DNA from: Planococcus citri
Lineage: Eukaryota; Arthropoda; Insecta; Hemiptera; Pseudococcidae
Length of the DNA stretch: 64,000 nucleotides
Assembly: GCF_950023065.1 (NCBI RefSeq)
Contig: NC_088678.1
Coordinates: 11,832,580-11,896,579 of the forward strand
Direction of reading: 5' to 3'
In this document: piece by piece, positions 48,216-59,290 of the stretch
Position numbering within the stretch: position 1 is the stretch's first letter
Layout of the letters: every line of letters begins with the position of its first letter
Program-made: the position numbers and the translations under genes
The notes under the pieces: model-generated
The model's input: the letters and a program-made list of their open reading frames with translations, nothing else
Databases searched by the model: none
Told to the model about the DNA's origin: nothing

Positions 48216-50000
48216 CAAATATGAATTTATCGATTCCTTCGCGAATAAGTCACTTATACGGATCAATTCGTTCGCGAATGATTCACCAAAAATGGAGAAG
48301 ATTAATCGATGCATTCGTGAACGAGTCACTTATATGAATAAATTCGTTCACGAATAATTCAAAATTATTCAATTCGTTCGTGAATGATTCACCATAAATT
48401 GAGTGAATGAATCGATTCGTTCGCGAACGAGTCACTTGTACCAATCAATTTGTTCACGGATGATTCATCAAAAATTGAGTAGATGAATTGATTCGTTCGT
48501 GAACGAGTTACTTATACAAATCAATTCGTTCGCGAATGATTCACCAAGAAGTATTCAATTCGTTCGTGAATGATTCACCAAGAATTATTTAATTCGTTCG
48601 CGAATGATTCACCAAGAAGTATTCAATTCGTTCGCGAATGATTCACCAAGAAGTATTCAATTCGTTCGTGAATGATTCACCATAAATTGAGTGAATGAAT
48701 CGATTCGTTCGCGAACGAGTCACTTGTACGAATCAATTCGTTTGCGAACGAGTCACTTATACGAATTAATTCGTTCGCGAATAATTCACCAAGAAGTATT
48801 TAAGTCGTTCATGAATGATTCACCATAAGTTGAGTGAATGAATCAATTCGTTCGCGAAGAAGTCACATACCTATGAATCAATTTGTTCGTGAATGATTCA
48901 ACATAGACTGAGGGAATGAATCGATTCGTTTGCAAACGAGTCACTTGTACCAATCAATTCGTTCGCGAATGATTCACCAACAATTACTCAGTTCGTTTGT
49001 GAATAATCCACCAAAAATTATTCAATTCGTTCGTGAATGATTCACCATAAATTGAGTGAATGAATCGATTTGTTCGCGAACGAGTCACTTGTACGAATCG
49101 ATTCGTTCGCGAACGAGTCACTTATACGAATTAATTCGTTCGCGAATGATTCACCAAGAAGTATTTAATTGGTTCGTGAATGATTCACTATAAGTTGAGT
49201 GAATGATTCACCATAAGTTGAGTGAATGATTCACCATAAGTTGAGTGAATGAATTAATTCGTTCGCGAAGGAGTCACATACGAATCAATTCGTTTGCGAA
49301 TGATTCACTTAAAAATTTAATTTGTTCACGAATGGTTCAGAATTATTCAATTCGTTCGTGAATGATTCAACATAAATTGAGGGAATAAACCGATTCGTTT
49401 GCAAACGAGTCACTTGTACCAATCAATTCGTTCACGGATGATTCATCAAAAATTGAGTAAATGAATCGATTCGTTCGCGAACGATTCACTTATACGAATC
49501 AATTATTTCGCGAACGAGTCACTTGTACCAATCACATCGTTCACAGATGATTCATCAAAAATTGAGAAATGAATCGATTCGTTCGCGAATGATTCACCGA
49601 GAAGTATTCAATTCGTTCGTGAATGATTCACCATAAGTTGAGTGAATGAATCAATTCCTTCGCGAAGGAGGCACTTATACGTATCAACTCGTTCGCGAAT
49701 GATTCACTTGAAAATTTAATTCGTTCACGAATGATTCACCTAAAAATCAATCAATTTGTTCAATTGCCAATCAGTTGTGAATGATTTGATTCGATTCGAT
49801 TTACTTAGCTTGAAAACAGATCAATTCGTATACAATAATTTCACAAAACCCTAATCAATCGTAAATTAATTGATCCGTTTGCGAATGATTCAACAATAAA
49901 TGAATCAATTTATTTAATCACCAATCGTTTGTAAATGATTCGATTCGATTGTAAACAGATCAATTTCGGTACAAATGTTTCAAAAAAAAATGAATCAATT
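48216..50000. repeat. Tandem array of TTCGTTCGCGAA / TGATTCACC units
   Basis: Dozens of 30-45-base units of the form AATCAATTCGTTCGCGAATGATTCACC, alternating with ATAAATTGAGTGAATGAATC and GAACGAGTCACTTGTAC segments. Each unit carries the self-complementary octamer TTCGCGAA or a one-base variant such as TTCGTGAA. The array fades after 49740 into shorter diverged units. It shares the ATTCACCAAGAAGT string with the preceding array, suggesting a common origin. Confidence 0.85.
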
Positions 50001-51274
50001 CGTTCGTAAAAGATTTTATTTAAAGAAAAGTCAGACTTCTCCAGTACCAGTGCCAGGATTTTTCCTTGGAGGGGGATAATTGGGTCAGAACCAAACAATT
50101 TTGCCGTCTCATTTTTTGGATGGGGGGGGGGGTAAAATTAAGCTTCTCGGAGAGCAGAAATCAAATAAATACAGTGGCATAGTCAGAATTTCCTCAAGGA
50201 GGAGGCGAAACCAGATTTTTAGGCATGAAAAATCGAAATTAGGAGTCATTTCCCGGAAACCTATCGTGATGTGTGGTGATTATATTATGAAAATGAAGGT
50301 AAAATTATTGCTCGAGGGAAGCGAGAGCGAAAGTTTCAAAAAATGGGTCCGAACAACAAAAAAAAAACGTTCACTTTTGCATGTTTTATTTAAAATTTTC
50401 GTTCGCAAGGAAGAACTGAAAAGATATAATTAATAGTTGAATTAGAAAGACCTAATAGCTTAGATGTTTTCCCAATCTTCGTCCAATAAGGTATATTTTA
50501 GCAATGTGTTCAGTTCTTATGAGACTCCTGACTACCTTATTGTACTCTATCTTTCATCACAAGTTAATTCTTTACCACGAATACGAATAATAAGTTATCT
50601 CACGAAATAAACGATTGGACAGATCAATACTACATGATTTATTAGCATATCACGGTAACAACGATTTAGTTCTTTGTAAGATAATACACATTTATACGCG
50701 AATTCGCAAACAATTAACAAATTAACAATATTAACTGATACAACTCGATATTTAACAGTGTTAAAACGTTCCTAGGTAAAAACATACTAGACCGAGCCAA
50801 CGAGAGCCAACCTTCATTACACCAAGTTCCCCTACCTATCATGGGTACCTATTCTATCTCCCTTCTCTAGGTTATTCGTGGTACTTCGCCTACTTACAGT
50901 GATGGTACATGGATTATTCCAAGGAATAATCGTGAGGATTATTCCCTGGAATACAGGCCATATATACTATGACAGAACAATGGCCCCTTCACTCCCTGGC
51001 CACGCGACTGAATAAATATGTCATTTATTTTTCTAATTTTTAAAAGGGAGGGACCTCAGTGACTGAAATTTGCCTGCAAAGTATTATTCAAAGTAAATCG
51101 TGTACGAATATAGGTACCTATAATGTAGGCTTGAGAAGAAAAAAACGCTTCTTCTTCTCAAAAAAGATGAAAAAAAATGAACATCCGTTTGTAATCGGCA
51201 TCCATCTCAGTGAAACAAGAGCGCAAAACTGCTTGGAAAATTCCCACTTTATAGCATCGGGTAAAGCTAAATTG
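50001..51274. other. No gene seen
   Basis: 50440-50990 differs in texture from its surroundings and contains a palindromic ATTATTCCAAGGAATAAT near 50912; it may be an LTR or other mobile-element relic, but ends were not defined. TAGGTACCTA at 51111. Confidence 0.4.
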
Positions 51275-51575
51275 GATGGGGGTGTTTGATTCATATGAAA
51301 ACGACACCAATATTATGAGAATAGCTCAACTTTTAATACAGTAAAAGTTGAGGTGGGAGCAGAGGCACCGGAGGGGTGTGGATGAGGGTAGCATAAAATT
51401 TGACTTCATATTCGTGTTCGGGGTGTTTGATTCATATGAGAACGACACAAATATTATTATAAAGCTCAACTTTTAATATAATAGTGAAAATTGAGGTGGG
51501 GGCAGAGGCACTGGAGGGACGTGGTTGAGGGTAGCATGAAATTGGACGTCATATTTGTGTTCGGGGGGTTCTATG
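51275..51575. repeat. Tandem duplication, unit about 145 bases
   Basis: GGTGTTTGATTCATATGA, ACGACAC, CTCAACTTTTAATA, GAGGTGGG.GCAGAGGCAC and CATATT.GTGTTCGGGG occur in order twice, with a third partial copy beginning at 51565. A diverged relative is near 62690-62760. Confidence 0.75.
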
Positions 51576-52079
51576 TTTATGGAAACGACAGCTTGTTTAC
51601 CAAAAACAATAATTTACACCAGAATCCATTTTTACCCCCTCTGTAAGTTTTTTCAATTTTTAACCACGACCCACCAAAAATTTTTTTTTGAAAATAATAT
51701 ATGTTTTTTAGGGGTCAAAAACACATTTAAAAATGCTATTCGCATTTTTGTGCAGAATCATGATCATCGCTAAAACAGGCAAACAATGCTAAAAAAAACG
51801 TCATTTTGAGGGGAAAATATGGGGAGGGGGGTGAAAATTTTTGTGAGGATACCTCTTACGGATGTTCACAACATACCAAAAAATTAAAAAAATCGGTTCA
51901 CATGAGGCTGAGAAAAAAATTTCTGTTGTAATTTCAGAAAAATGGGGCTTTCTCAAAAACGGGGGGAGGGTCTGGCGGTCTGAAAAACTTTCGTGACGGA
52001 AGGTGCTCAAGGGTACCCACCTATATCAACCCTGAGCTCTCGGGGGCAAATTCGCCATACTTATCCACCTATAGCGTTT
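51576..52079. other. No gene seen
   Basis: A-rich sequence; nothing recognised. Confidence 0.45.
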
Positions 52080-52475
52080 GGGAAAAACGTGTATTTCCCT
52101 GGCCTCCTGTTTGCATTACACTCAAAACTGTCAATTGTCATAAATAAATTCACATAATGGTATATGAAATCGTACCAATAGGCATAATTGTTCGACTGCG
52201 ATGATGATAATTCCCCGTGTAGTTTGTTTGCTCAACAATTTGTAATATTTTTCATTTCGACTATGGAACAGTTGAATATTGTACATAATATGTATGTGTA
52301 ACTATCACTGTAAAATGGCTAATGGTGAGTTGAATCGACAAACAGAGCAATTGTCCCATTAACAGGATTTTTTCAAGGTTAATGTCAATACGAGAATCAT
52401 AAATTGCTTTTAAATGAGGTGAAAAAGCAGTTGTAGAAAGTAGAATACATACGTACTCATCAATAAGTTTTCTTT
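52080..52475 (-). pseudogene. Broken paralogue of the cysteine-rich ORF at 55821-56231
   Basis: The equivalent start (ATGAGTACGTATG, ending at about 52460) is kept, but the frame meets a stop after 11 codons and then several further stops and indels. The signal-like N-terminus (STYVFYFLQLLFHLI) is still recognisable. Confidence 0.5.
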
Positions 52476-52990
52476 ATGGACGTTTTGAACGTTTTTTTTT
52501 TTTTTTGTTTGTGAATAAAATCTGCGGGGCATTGATCAGTGCAATAGAGAATCACGCGTGTGATTTTTGAGTTTTCTATGCAGGTGCTGGGCAACATTGT
52601 TAGGGGTCTGAGAAGGGGTTTTCTCGAGAAAAAAAATTATCTGTAAGTATTCTGCACAGAGATGAAGAAATATGAAATAATCTGCACCTATTACAGAAAT
52701 AAATTTGTCATATTTTTCGATATTATTCAACTTTGGGGGCTTCATGTAAGGGAACCAACATCATTTGTGGGACCAAAGTGAGGTTTTCTTTGAAATGTGG
52801 TGAGATCTAAAAGTATACTCTGTCCACTGTCCAGAAATGAAACATTTTCCAAAAATTTTTTACCGATATTAATTTCTCATTTTTTTTTACTTTGATTGTC
52901 TTTATAGGGAGCCAACATCATTTAGGAGGTGGTGATGCTTTTTCCGCAAGATTTTGCCCATAAATGAAAATTTTTCAGAATACTATTGGT
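52080..52990. repeat. Segmental duplication, copy 1 (pair of 55848-56840)
   Basis: Shares with 55848-56840 the ordered strings TTTGCATTACACT, ATTCACATAATGGTA, AGTTTGTTTGCT, TCATCAATAAGTTTTC and TTCAACTTTGGGGGCTTCAT in the same orientation. Divergence is substantial, with many indels. Confidence 0.8.
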
Positions 52991-53934
52991 TAATTCTCAA
53001 AAAAAAAAAAAAAGAAGAAGAAGGCAAATTTCGATACGCATCATTTTGAAAACCAACAGTCAGTTTTTTTTGGAAAATTTTAAGTGGGAATCATTTTTGT
53101 ACAGGTGCCCCTGATCCCTTTTCTGGTTTTGGTCTCTATTCAATCCTCAGGGGGAGGAGGTACAATGATTGAAAATATTGTCACCCAAGGTCCGGTACAT
53201 GTGTATGATCCGGATCATTTTAAGCAATTTGAACTTGATCCGTGATCCGGATCACGGCCCTGCTAGTCCTGCAAAAGTCCTGCTTTTTGCTGATGAGTCC
53301 TTCAAGTCCTACAGTTGTCCTGCTTTTCATCACTTTTCATCATGAAGCCTGATTTTTTCAATCGGGACATCGAATTAATTTCTCCTTTTTCCTGAATTTT
53401 GAAAATGAATCGTAGAAAAGGGCTCAATTGTCGACTTTTGTAGAACTTGAGTTACAAATAAAAACGCAAAAACATGACTGAGCTGTATTTCCTGAGGTTA
53501 CACCAGTATCCAGAAAACGTGGAATGGACGTTTGGTGAAAAATAAATACATAAATGAAATGTGAATTATTTATGTCGCCAAGAGAGCTTCTCTCCACAAA
53601 TTGCAAAATCACGTCGGAAATCCAAAAACAACTTTTTTTTTAGTAGGTAATTTTCTTCTCAAGCCAAAAAAATGCGAAACATTGTAATCAATCTGGTGAT
53701 TTCTGAGGCCAATGCATTGCTGTTGTTTGAATGCGGGTTTCAGACACTTTGTGGAATTGAACACACTGAGCCGTAAATAAGGCATGATGCCTTTTGGGGA
53801 CTTCGATACATTCTTTTAGTTCTCCACTCCCATAGGCTGAGGCAAGCAGGGTTAACTAACCGTTCAAAAATTTTCAAACGTTTCGAAATTCACTCTATTC
53901 CTCCAACGTAGTTCATTATGCAATCTGAATGCAC
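52991..53934. other. No gene seen
   Basis: Contains a short GATCCGGATCA-rich stretch near 53208-53255 (TGATCCGGATCAT and CCGTGATCCGGATCACGG) and otherwise AT-rich sequence. Confidence 0.45.
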
Positions 53935-54493
53935 AAAGGGTACCCCCGGATAAGATAGGCAAAATGCCCTTAACCTCGGATTTTGATGAAACTCACAGGG
54001 TATGTTTAGTACCCCCAAAAAACAATTTTGGGCCCATAGCCCGGGGGGCCAAAAGACGCGTTTTTCAGGGGAAAAATTCTGTATTAGCGCGTAATTAAGA
54101 TAAATTTATTCTGTAAACGAATATAGTTAGAGGGTACATGGGGGTACCTCCCTGAATTTTTTCAGAATTTTTCATCGCATGGGGGGAGAAGGGCGGACAA
54201 AAGAAAACTTTTAATTGACATTACTCCGGAACGAAAAAACATACCAAAACGATTTTTTCGTCAAATATGTATCTTCAGGCCTACTTTCTATAGAACTCAT
54301 CACTCGGCCATTGGAGTGGATAAATTCATCTTAATTACGCGCTGATACATAGTTTTCCCCTGAAAAACGCGTTTTTTGGCCCCCCGGGCTATGGGCCCAA
54401 AATTGTTTTTTGAGGGTACTAAACATACCCTGTGAGTTTCATCAAAATCCGAGGTTAAGGGCATTTTGCCTATCTTATCGGGGGGTACCCTTT
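53935..54493. mobile_element. Foldback element with 175-base arms (GGGTACCCC family)
   Basis: Arms 53935-54110 and 54319-54493 are inverted copies with few differences: AAAGGGTACCCCC, CTTAACCTCGGATTTTGATG, GGGCCCATAGCCCGGGGGGCC, ACGCGTTTTTCAGGGGAAAA and GCGTAATTAAGAT in each. The 210-base interior is shared with the large inverted copies at 59744-60468 and 63111-63837. No coding capacity. Confidence 0.85.
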
Positions 54494-54616
54494 ATATGGA
54501 TATTTGAACGTATTTAATTCAGTGTTGTACAAAATATGGATATTGGATACTTCTCTCTGATCGATTACAAAATTACTGCTTAAAGGATAAAAAAGATCAG
54601 TAGGTAATTATGCAGC

Positions 54617-54622
54617 TTTAAT
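54617..54622 (-). terminator. Candidate polyadenylation signal (ATTAAA)
   Basis: ATTAAA on the minus strand about 100 bases after the stop codon of the secreted-protein gene; a common variant hexamer. No AATAAA was seen closer. Confidence 0.3.
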
Positions 54623-54721
54623 ATCAATTAGGTATGTAACATAACATAAGAAGAAACATTCACAGTCGAGAAATTTTCGAGTAAAATTTTCTCCTTGGAG
54701 CTTTCACTTTTCTATTCTCGG

Positions 54722-55662
54722 TTAATTGCCAGTGTATGGTAACTGCTTCCAAATGGTACAAATACCGTCGTTGACAGCTAAAACCGTCACCGTATTTGGC
54801 TTCTGCCCTTTACTGTAAGTGTAACACTCGTCTTCTTTATCCCAATGACAAATGAGTATCTTGGCTGAGACCGTATCTGTTCCTTTACCGCATTTTTTTA
54901 CTACTTTAACCTGCGATGAGGACTGGCATTTCGGATAACCCTTCATGAAGGGTCCATCTTTAGATTCCCCGATATCTTCCTTGATTATCTTCCTACAAAA
55001 TTTTTCCATATTTTTTTTATTTCCGCAAAATTTTGTGGGATCAGTCCTGAAAAAAAATCAATAAGATTGTTCAGTATCAAGTAAGTTGAATTTACTGACA
55101 AAGGAATCTGCGCCGGTTCATTTGATTATTTTCATTATAAAAATTCAAAGACTTTGGATTTTTTGTGGCAAGTGGGTCGAAGAAATTTTAAAATGATTTA
55201 AAAAATCAAGTTCATTAGTCGAAATTAATCCTTTTAAAGAAAACACTGTCGTTGGATTCTCAAATGTAGTTAGCTCTCTTGAATGGAGCGACCTAAATTT
55301 GGTAAAAACTAAAATAGATAAAAAATTGATGCATGTAGATTGTAGAAATTTTTTAAAAATTTTTCAATGGGCAAAATCATTCTAGATGAGCACAATTTAA
55401 AGAAAAACCCTTCCCTGGCCAGAATTCTTCTAAACCGAACTTTTTTCCGTTCTTGTTTGGGAGCTCGCTAATTCTCAAAAATTGTTACTCCATAATTGAG
55501 TTATTTTTTAGAAGAATTCGAGTATGGCAAATATGGTACATCGCTTTGGTTATCTTACCCTTCAAAGTTAGCGAAATCCTCTTTAGTTATTTTTAAGTTA
55601 CCCAATGCGCATAGAAAAATGCACGATAACATCAAACATACACCGATAACTTTCACTGCCAT
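54722..55662 (-). CDS. Small secreted cysteine-rich protein, two exons
   Basis: Exon 1 is 55662-55559, exon 2 is 55046-54722, intron 55558-55047 (512 bases, GTAAGA donor, TTTTTTTTCAG acceptor). The joined frame is 142 residues. Residues 1-21 (MAVKVIGVCLMLSCIFLCALG) form a clear signal peptide; translation starts at the first ATG. The codon split by the intron (phase 2) gives Gly35, followed by TDPTKFCGNKKNMEKFCRKI. The mature part has seven cysteines (in FCG, FCR, PKCQ, KKCGK, LICHW, DECYT and GICTI) and ends ..LPYTGN, so disulfide bonding with one free or intermolecular cysteine is likely. I do not recognise the family. Secretion and small size fit a salivary, venom-type, antimicrobial or other extracellular protein; none is shown. 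Neighbouring cysteine-rich ORF 55821-56231 lies just upstream on the same strand, within a segmentally duplicated block. Confidence 0.8.
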
Positions 55663-55820
55663 CTTACACGTGTAATAAAATCAAATTCGAATTTCACAGA
55701 GAAAAGGCTGCGAACAATAACTTTACGTCGAAGTACGATTTTCACCATAAAAATGTTTTCAAAAGACTGCGATCAAGCTCCTGATTTTTTTTCATTTTAT
55801 AATCATTTTTACATCATATT

Positions 55821-56231
55821 TTATTGCTTAATGTGTGAAGAAATTTGGGAAAACTCGTATTTCTCTGGCCTTTTGTTTGCATTACACTTAAAACTGTCAT
55901 AAATGAATTCACATAATGGTACATGAAATCGTACCAACGGGCATAATTGTTCTATGGCAATTCTCCGCGTAGTTTGTTTGCTAAGCAATTTGTAATATTT
56001 TTCACTTCGACTACAGGGCAGTTGAATATTGTATGTATGTTTGCACCTATCATTGCGATGGTATACGTAACCAGTATTGAAAATGGCTAATGGTGAGTTG
56101 AATCGACAAACAGAACAATTTTCCCATTTACAGGATTTTTCCAAGGTTAATGGCAATCCGCGAATCATAAATTGCTTTTCAATGAGGCAAAAAAACAGTT
56201 GTAAAATGTAGAATGCGTATGTACCACTCAT
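55821..56231 (-). CDS. Candidate cysteine-rich secreted ORF, 136 aa
   Basis: Intronless ORF starting at the ATG at 56231; its N-terminus (TYAFYILQLFFCLIEKQ) is hydrophobic and could be a weak signal peptide. Eight further cysteines follow, including SCKWENCSVC, a spaced DRC, LPC, QLC, PLC and FKC. No family is recognised. It begins 160 bases before the secreted-protein gene at 55662 and on the same strand. A paralogous block at 52080-52475 keeps the start but has stops, so this copy may be the surviving functional one, or both may be decaying and this one open by chance. Confidence 0.35.
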   Translation of the reverse strand: MSGTYAFYILQLFFCLIEKQFMIRGLPLTLEKSCKWENCSVCRFNSPLAIFNTGYVYHRNDRCKHTYNIQLPCSRSEKYYKLLSKQTTRRIAIEQLCPLVRFHVPLCEFIYDSFKCNANKRPEKYEFSQISSHIKQ

Positions 56232-56840
56232 CAATAAGTTTTCTTTATGGACGTTTTAAATGTTTTTTTGTGGATAAAGTCTGCAGGATTTATCAAGTGA
56301 TATTCGTGCAATAGGTAATCACGTACGCGAGTGTTACTTTTTTTTTTTTTTTTTTTTTGATTTTGTGGACTCTACGTAGGTGCCTGGTCAACTTTGTTGG
56401 AGTGCTGAAGAAAGGTTTCTCTTGAAAAAAAAAAAAAAAACTATCCAGAAGTATTCTGCTCAGAGATGAAAAATTTTCAAACAATTTATACCCACTGACA
56501 TTATGTTCTTACCTTTTTCGATAGGTAGTTAATATTCAACTTTGGGGGCTTCATACAAGGGGACCAACACCATTTCGAGGACCAAAGGTGGGTTTCCTTG
56601 AAAATGTGGTTACCTAAAAGTACTCTGTCCAGAAATGAAACATTTTCAAAAAAAATTGTACCAATATCAATTTTGCATTTTTTCTAATTTTTTTTTTTTT
56701 TTTTTTTAATTTGAAGGGCTTTATAGGGAACCAACATCATTTTGGGAGACCGTGGGAAGGTTTTCCCTAAAGAGGTGGTTTTTTAGAAAGATTCTGACCA
56801 TACTTAAATGAAAAATCTTCAGAATATTATTACAGATATC
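55848..56840. repeat. Segmental duplication, copy 2 (pair of 52080-52990)
   Basis: Ordered matches with 52080-52990 run from GGGAAAAC.CGTATTTC to the TTTTCAGAATA.TATT string near 56825. Contains the ORF at 55821-56231 and long T runs (56338-56358, 56692-56708) not equal in length in the other copy. Confidence 0.8.
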
Positions 56841-57105
56841 AGTTTTTCATGATTTTTCATGGGTGGAGGGTAGGGGGGATGGCTTAATGTGGTCGAAAGA
56901 GATGATGGAAGTCGCTTGACAAAGGCAATGAATTTACAGTTTGAGTCTGAACCTGAACCTAAACCATAATCAGTACTTATCTCGCATAATTCAGATGTGA
57001 CTCAACCTCCATTCAAAATTTATTGACTGTACTCAGTTTAAAACTCAATTATCTACTTGATGCGCCAACCATATAGAAATGGATGAAAAATTCAAATTGG
57101 AGTTT
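56841..57105. other. No gene seen
   Basis: Short unrecognised interval between the duplication and two foldback elements. Confidence 0.4.
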
Positions 57106-57328
57106 TTGACGGCTACATTTTGGATGCAGAATCCAGGAAACGTTCTGCACATGCGCCAGTTTACAAGTGTTGGCAATGTGGTTGGCTGTGTTGCAACGCT
57201 GAACCATCTCTCTCTCTCCACCAGCGTCAGTCAGACCCTGATCAATCAGCACACTGTAAACATTAAATCTGGCGCATGCGCACAAGTTTCCTGGATTCTG
57301 CAATTCTGCACCCAAAATGTAGCTGTCA
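57106..57328. repeat. Foldback element, 223 bp
   Basis: Inverted arms of about 50 bases: TTGACGGCTACATTTTGG.TGCAGAATCCAGGAAAC on the left and the same, read inverted, on the right; the GC-rich GCGCATGCGCAC / GCACATGCGCC motif follows in both. A (CT)n tract lies at the centre. Confidence 0.75.
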
Positions 57329-57352
57329 ACTTTGGCCAATTTTTCAAAGTAG

Positions 57353-57607
57353 AATTGAAGAGGTCTATTCCAAAGTGGCTCAAGTCATTTTTTCCCTCAA
57401 AAAATAAGTTTGAAATTTTAGTTGCTAAAATTTGTTCTGCTTCGAGAGGTCGGTGCACCTTTCTTTTCTTTGGACATAGAACAATCGCTTGTAGAAAAAT
57501 TATTTTGAAAAATCGATGACTTGACCCACTTTTGAAGTAAAAATCTCCGTAAAACGTGCATTTTTTTCAAAATGACTTAACCCACTTTGGAATAGAGCTC
57601 TTCAATT
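57353..57607. repeat. Foldback element, 255 bp
   Basis: Arms 57353-57393 and 57569-57607 are inverted copies (AATTGAAGAGSTCTATTCC, AAAGTGG, AAGTCATTTT), about 38 of 41 positions equal. Directly adjacent to the preceding foldback element. Confidence 0.75.
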
Positions 57608-57879
57608 ATTCGTCCATTTATATATGGTTGACGACTTGATGCAATGTAAAGCTATATGAAAAATGTCAACTTGAGTAGTATTGTCCAGAAAACTGAAGAA
57701 GCTTTCAATCAGTGGATCATATATATCCAAAACAAACATTGTAAGGTGGCATTATAGCCTCACTGTCCTCTCAGTGCATTTTGTAATGATTCTTAAGTTG
57801 ATGAAGATCCTATAGGACTTGGTTATTCCATCCTTTAGGTCTTGACAACTTAGGGATCGTTTGATTTATTAAGGTAAGA

Positions 57880-58512
57880 TGTAGGTACCTGTGAATTCAA
57901 AGTATTATCGAATCCCAGCAGGGGGTCCGCGCTAATATTATGATATGGGTGGGGAGTTCGCATTTATAACATCGTAATATTATTGGTTATTATATTTCCC
58001 CCATTGTTTGGTAAAAGTAGCGCAAGCCTATCAGCTTTTGAGATCGATTTCAGAACTTTTAGGTGCTTTAGGTACAACTTTAGCTAGGTTTGATCTCGAA
58101 ATCACTTCTTGTTCATCCGTCGTGGTAGATAAGTGAGTTTAGTACAGACCCGTACTTAGGTGATCTATGAATCGTTGGACTTGAGCATTTAGTCCGCTTT
58201 CCTTCAACTTAATCGTTTGAAAGTGTATCTTCTACTCTGTTTGCCCCTATTAGGGATTGGTGAATTTGTATCTTCATTGGTGAATTTGAACAGAATTAGG
58301 TGGTAGAGCATAGTGTCTCTGTTCTAATTACGCTATTTTGGTGAATTTGTATATTGGCAAAATGTGTATATTTGAGAAAACCGTATAATATGTATTTAAG
58401 AGAATGTAATTACAACAATTACATTGGAGTAACTAACGAATGTGTTATTATTTCACGAAAGTGAGCCTAATTAATACATTGTTTGGTTTTTATGTTGATG
58501 TATCTGACATTA
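57880..58512 (+). repeat. Possible LTR (weak)
   Basis: The stretch could run from TGTAGGTACC to TATCTGACA and is followed, after TTATAG, by TGGTAGCCGCAGAGC, which resembles a tRNA primer-binding site in position and start (TGG). No second LTR, gag or pol sequence was found, so this is only a suggestion. Confidence 0.2.
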
Positions 58513-58689
58513 TAGTGGTAGCCGCAGAGCTAGCAAGGGGTAAGTGTAAATAGTTCCTTCTTGATGTTACAAAGAGCCGTATAAGGCTACTGGTAATCTT
58601 TCACTCATTAAGGAATATTTCTCATCCTCTATTCTATCACAATACTGCTTGTATACAGTCTAACAACATGATCCTGATATTGCACAGCT

Positions 58690-59112
58690 CAGTGTGTTGG
58701 TCTCATTGGGTGAAAATCTGCTGATGATATGAGACAAAACACGTGGCTGGAATTGCAACACTTTCTGCCAATACTCTTCTGCTCATTAATCAGAGCACAT
58801 ATTTTTTTATGCGATTAATTCTGCTAATGTCCAATATTTATGAAATTTTTTTTGGCTCTACCAGGGATTGAATCCGGGTCCCTGAGTTGGAGAGCAACTT
58901 TTCCACTTACCTAACCACTGGGACATTTGATGGAGTGAATGCAAATATTTCTATATGCTATGCTATAACATTCACGTAAAATACCACATTTATGTATGTT
59001 ATTTAGCCAATACACGAAAGAATATTCCAAAAAACAGGTTAGTGGTGTATTTTGTAGTTGGTTTCTTCCCACGACGAATAAACACACCATGTAATTTGAG
59101 AGCGCTGCTCGT
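58690..59112. repeat. Uninterrupted relative of the 23.6-25.7 kb element, with tRNA-like head
   Basis: 58708-59000 parallels 23955-25110 without the GATC-rich insertion: GGGTGAAAATCTGCT, ACGTGG, AACACTTTCTGCCAAT, TCTGCTCATTAATC, a minus-strand tRNA-like head (B box at 58863-58874, A box near 58907-58920) and AAAATACCACATTTA in the same order. It shows that the tRNA-like head is part of the family. Confidence 0.75.
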
Positions 59113-59113
59113 A

Positions 59114-59290
59114 CAACAATGACCATGCTAATTTCAATGTGAATGTCGACCCATCCACATCCATTACTTTTGGATGCCACATGTTGATGTGAATTTCGAC
59201 CCTATGTTGAGCCAATTGTTGATGCAACTGCTAACCAATGCTGATCGGCGTTCATGTCAACAATTGACTCTACACAGGGTCGAAATTGAA
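59114..59290. mobile_element. Right-end fragment of the copy A/B transposon family, inverted
   Basis: Begins CAACAATGACCATGCTAATT, the inverse of the right end of copies A and B, and includes the GACCCTATGTTGAGCC / CTACACAGGGTCGAAATT inverted pair. The other end of the element is missing. Confidence 0.75.

Noticed and set aside
47181..50000. CRISPR-like array
   Set aside because: Repeat units are directly abutting, variable in length and without unique spacers; the context is eukaryotic.
50440..50990. Solo LTR
   Set aside because: Texture differs from the flanks, but neither TG..CA ends nor a target duplication could be fixed.
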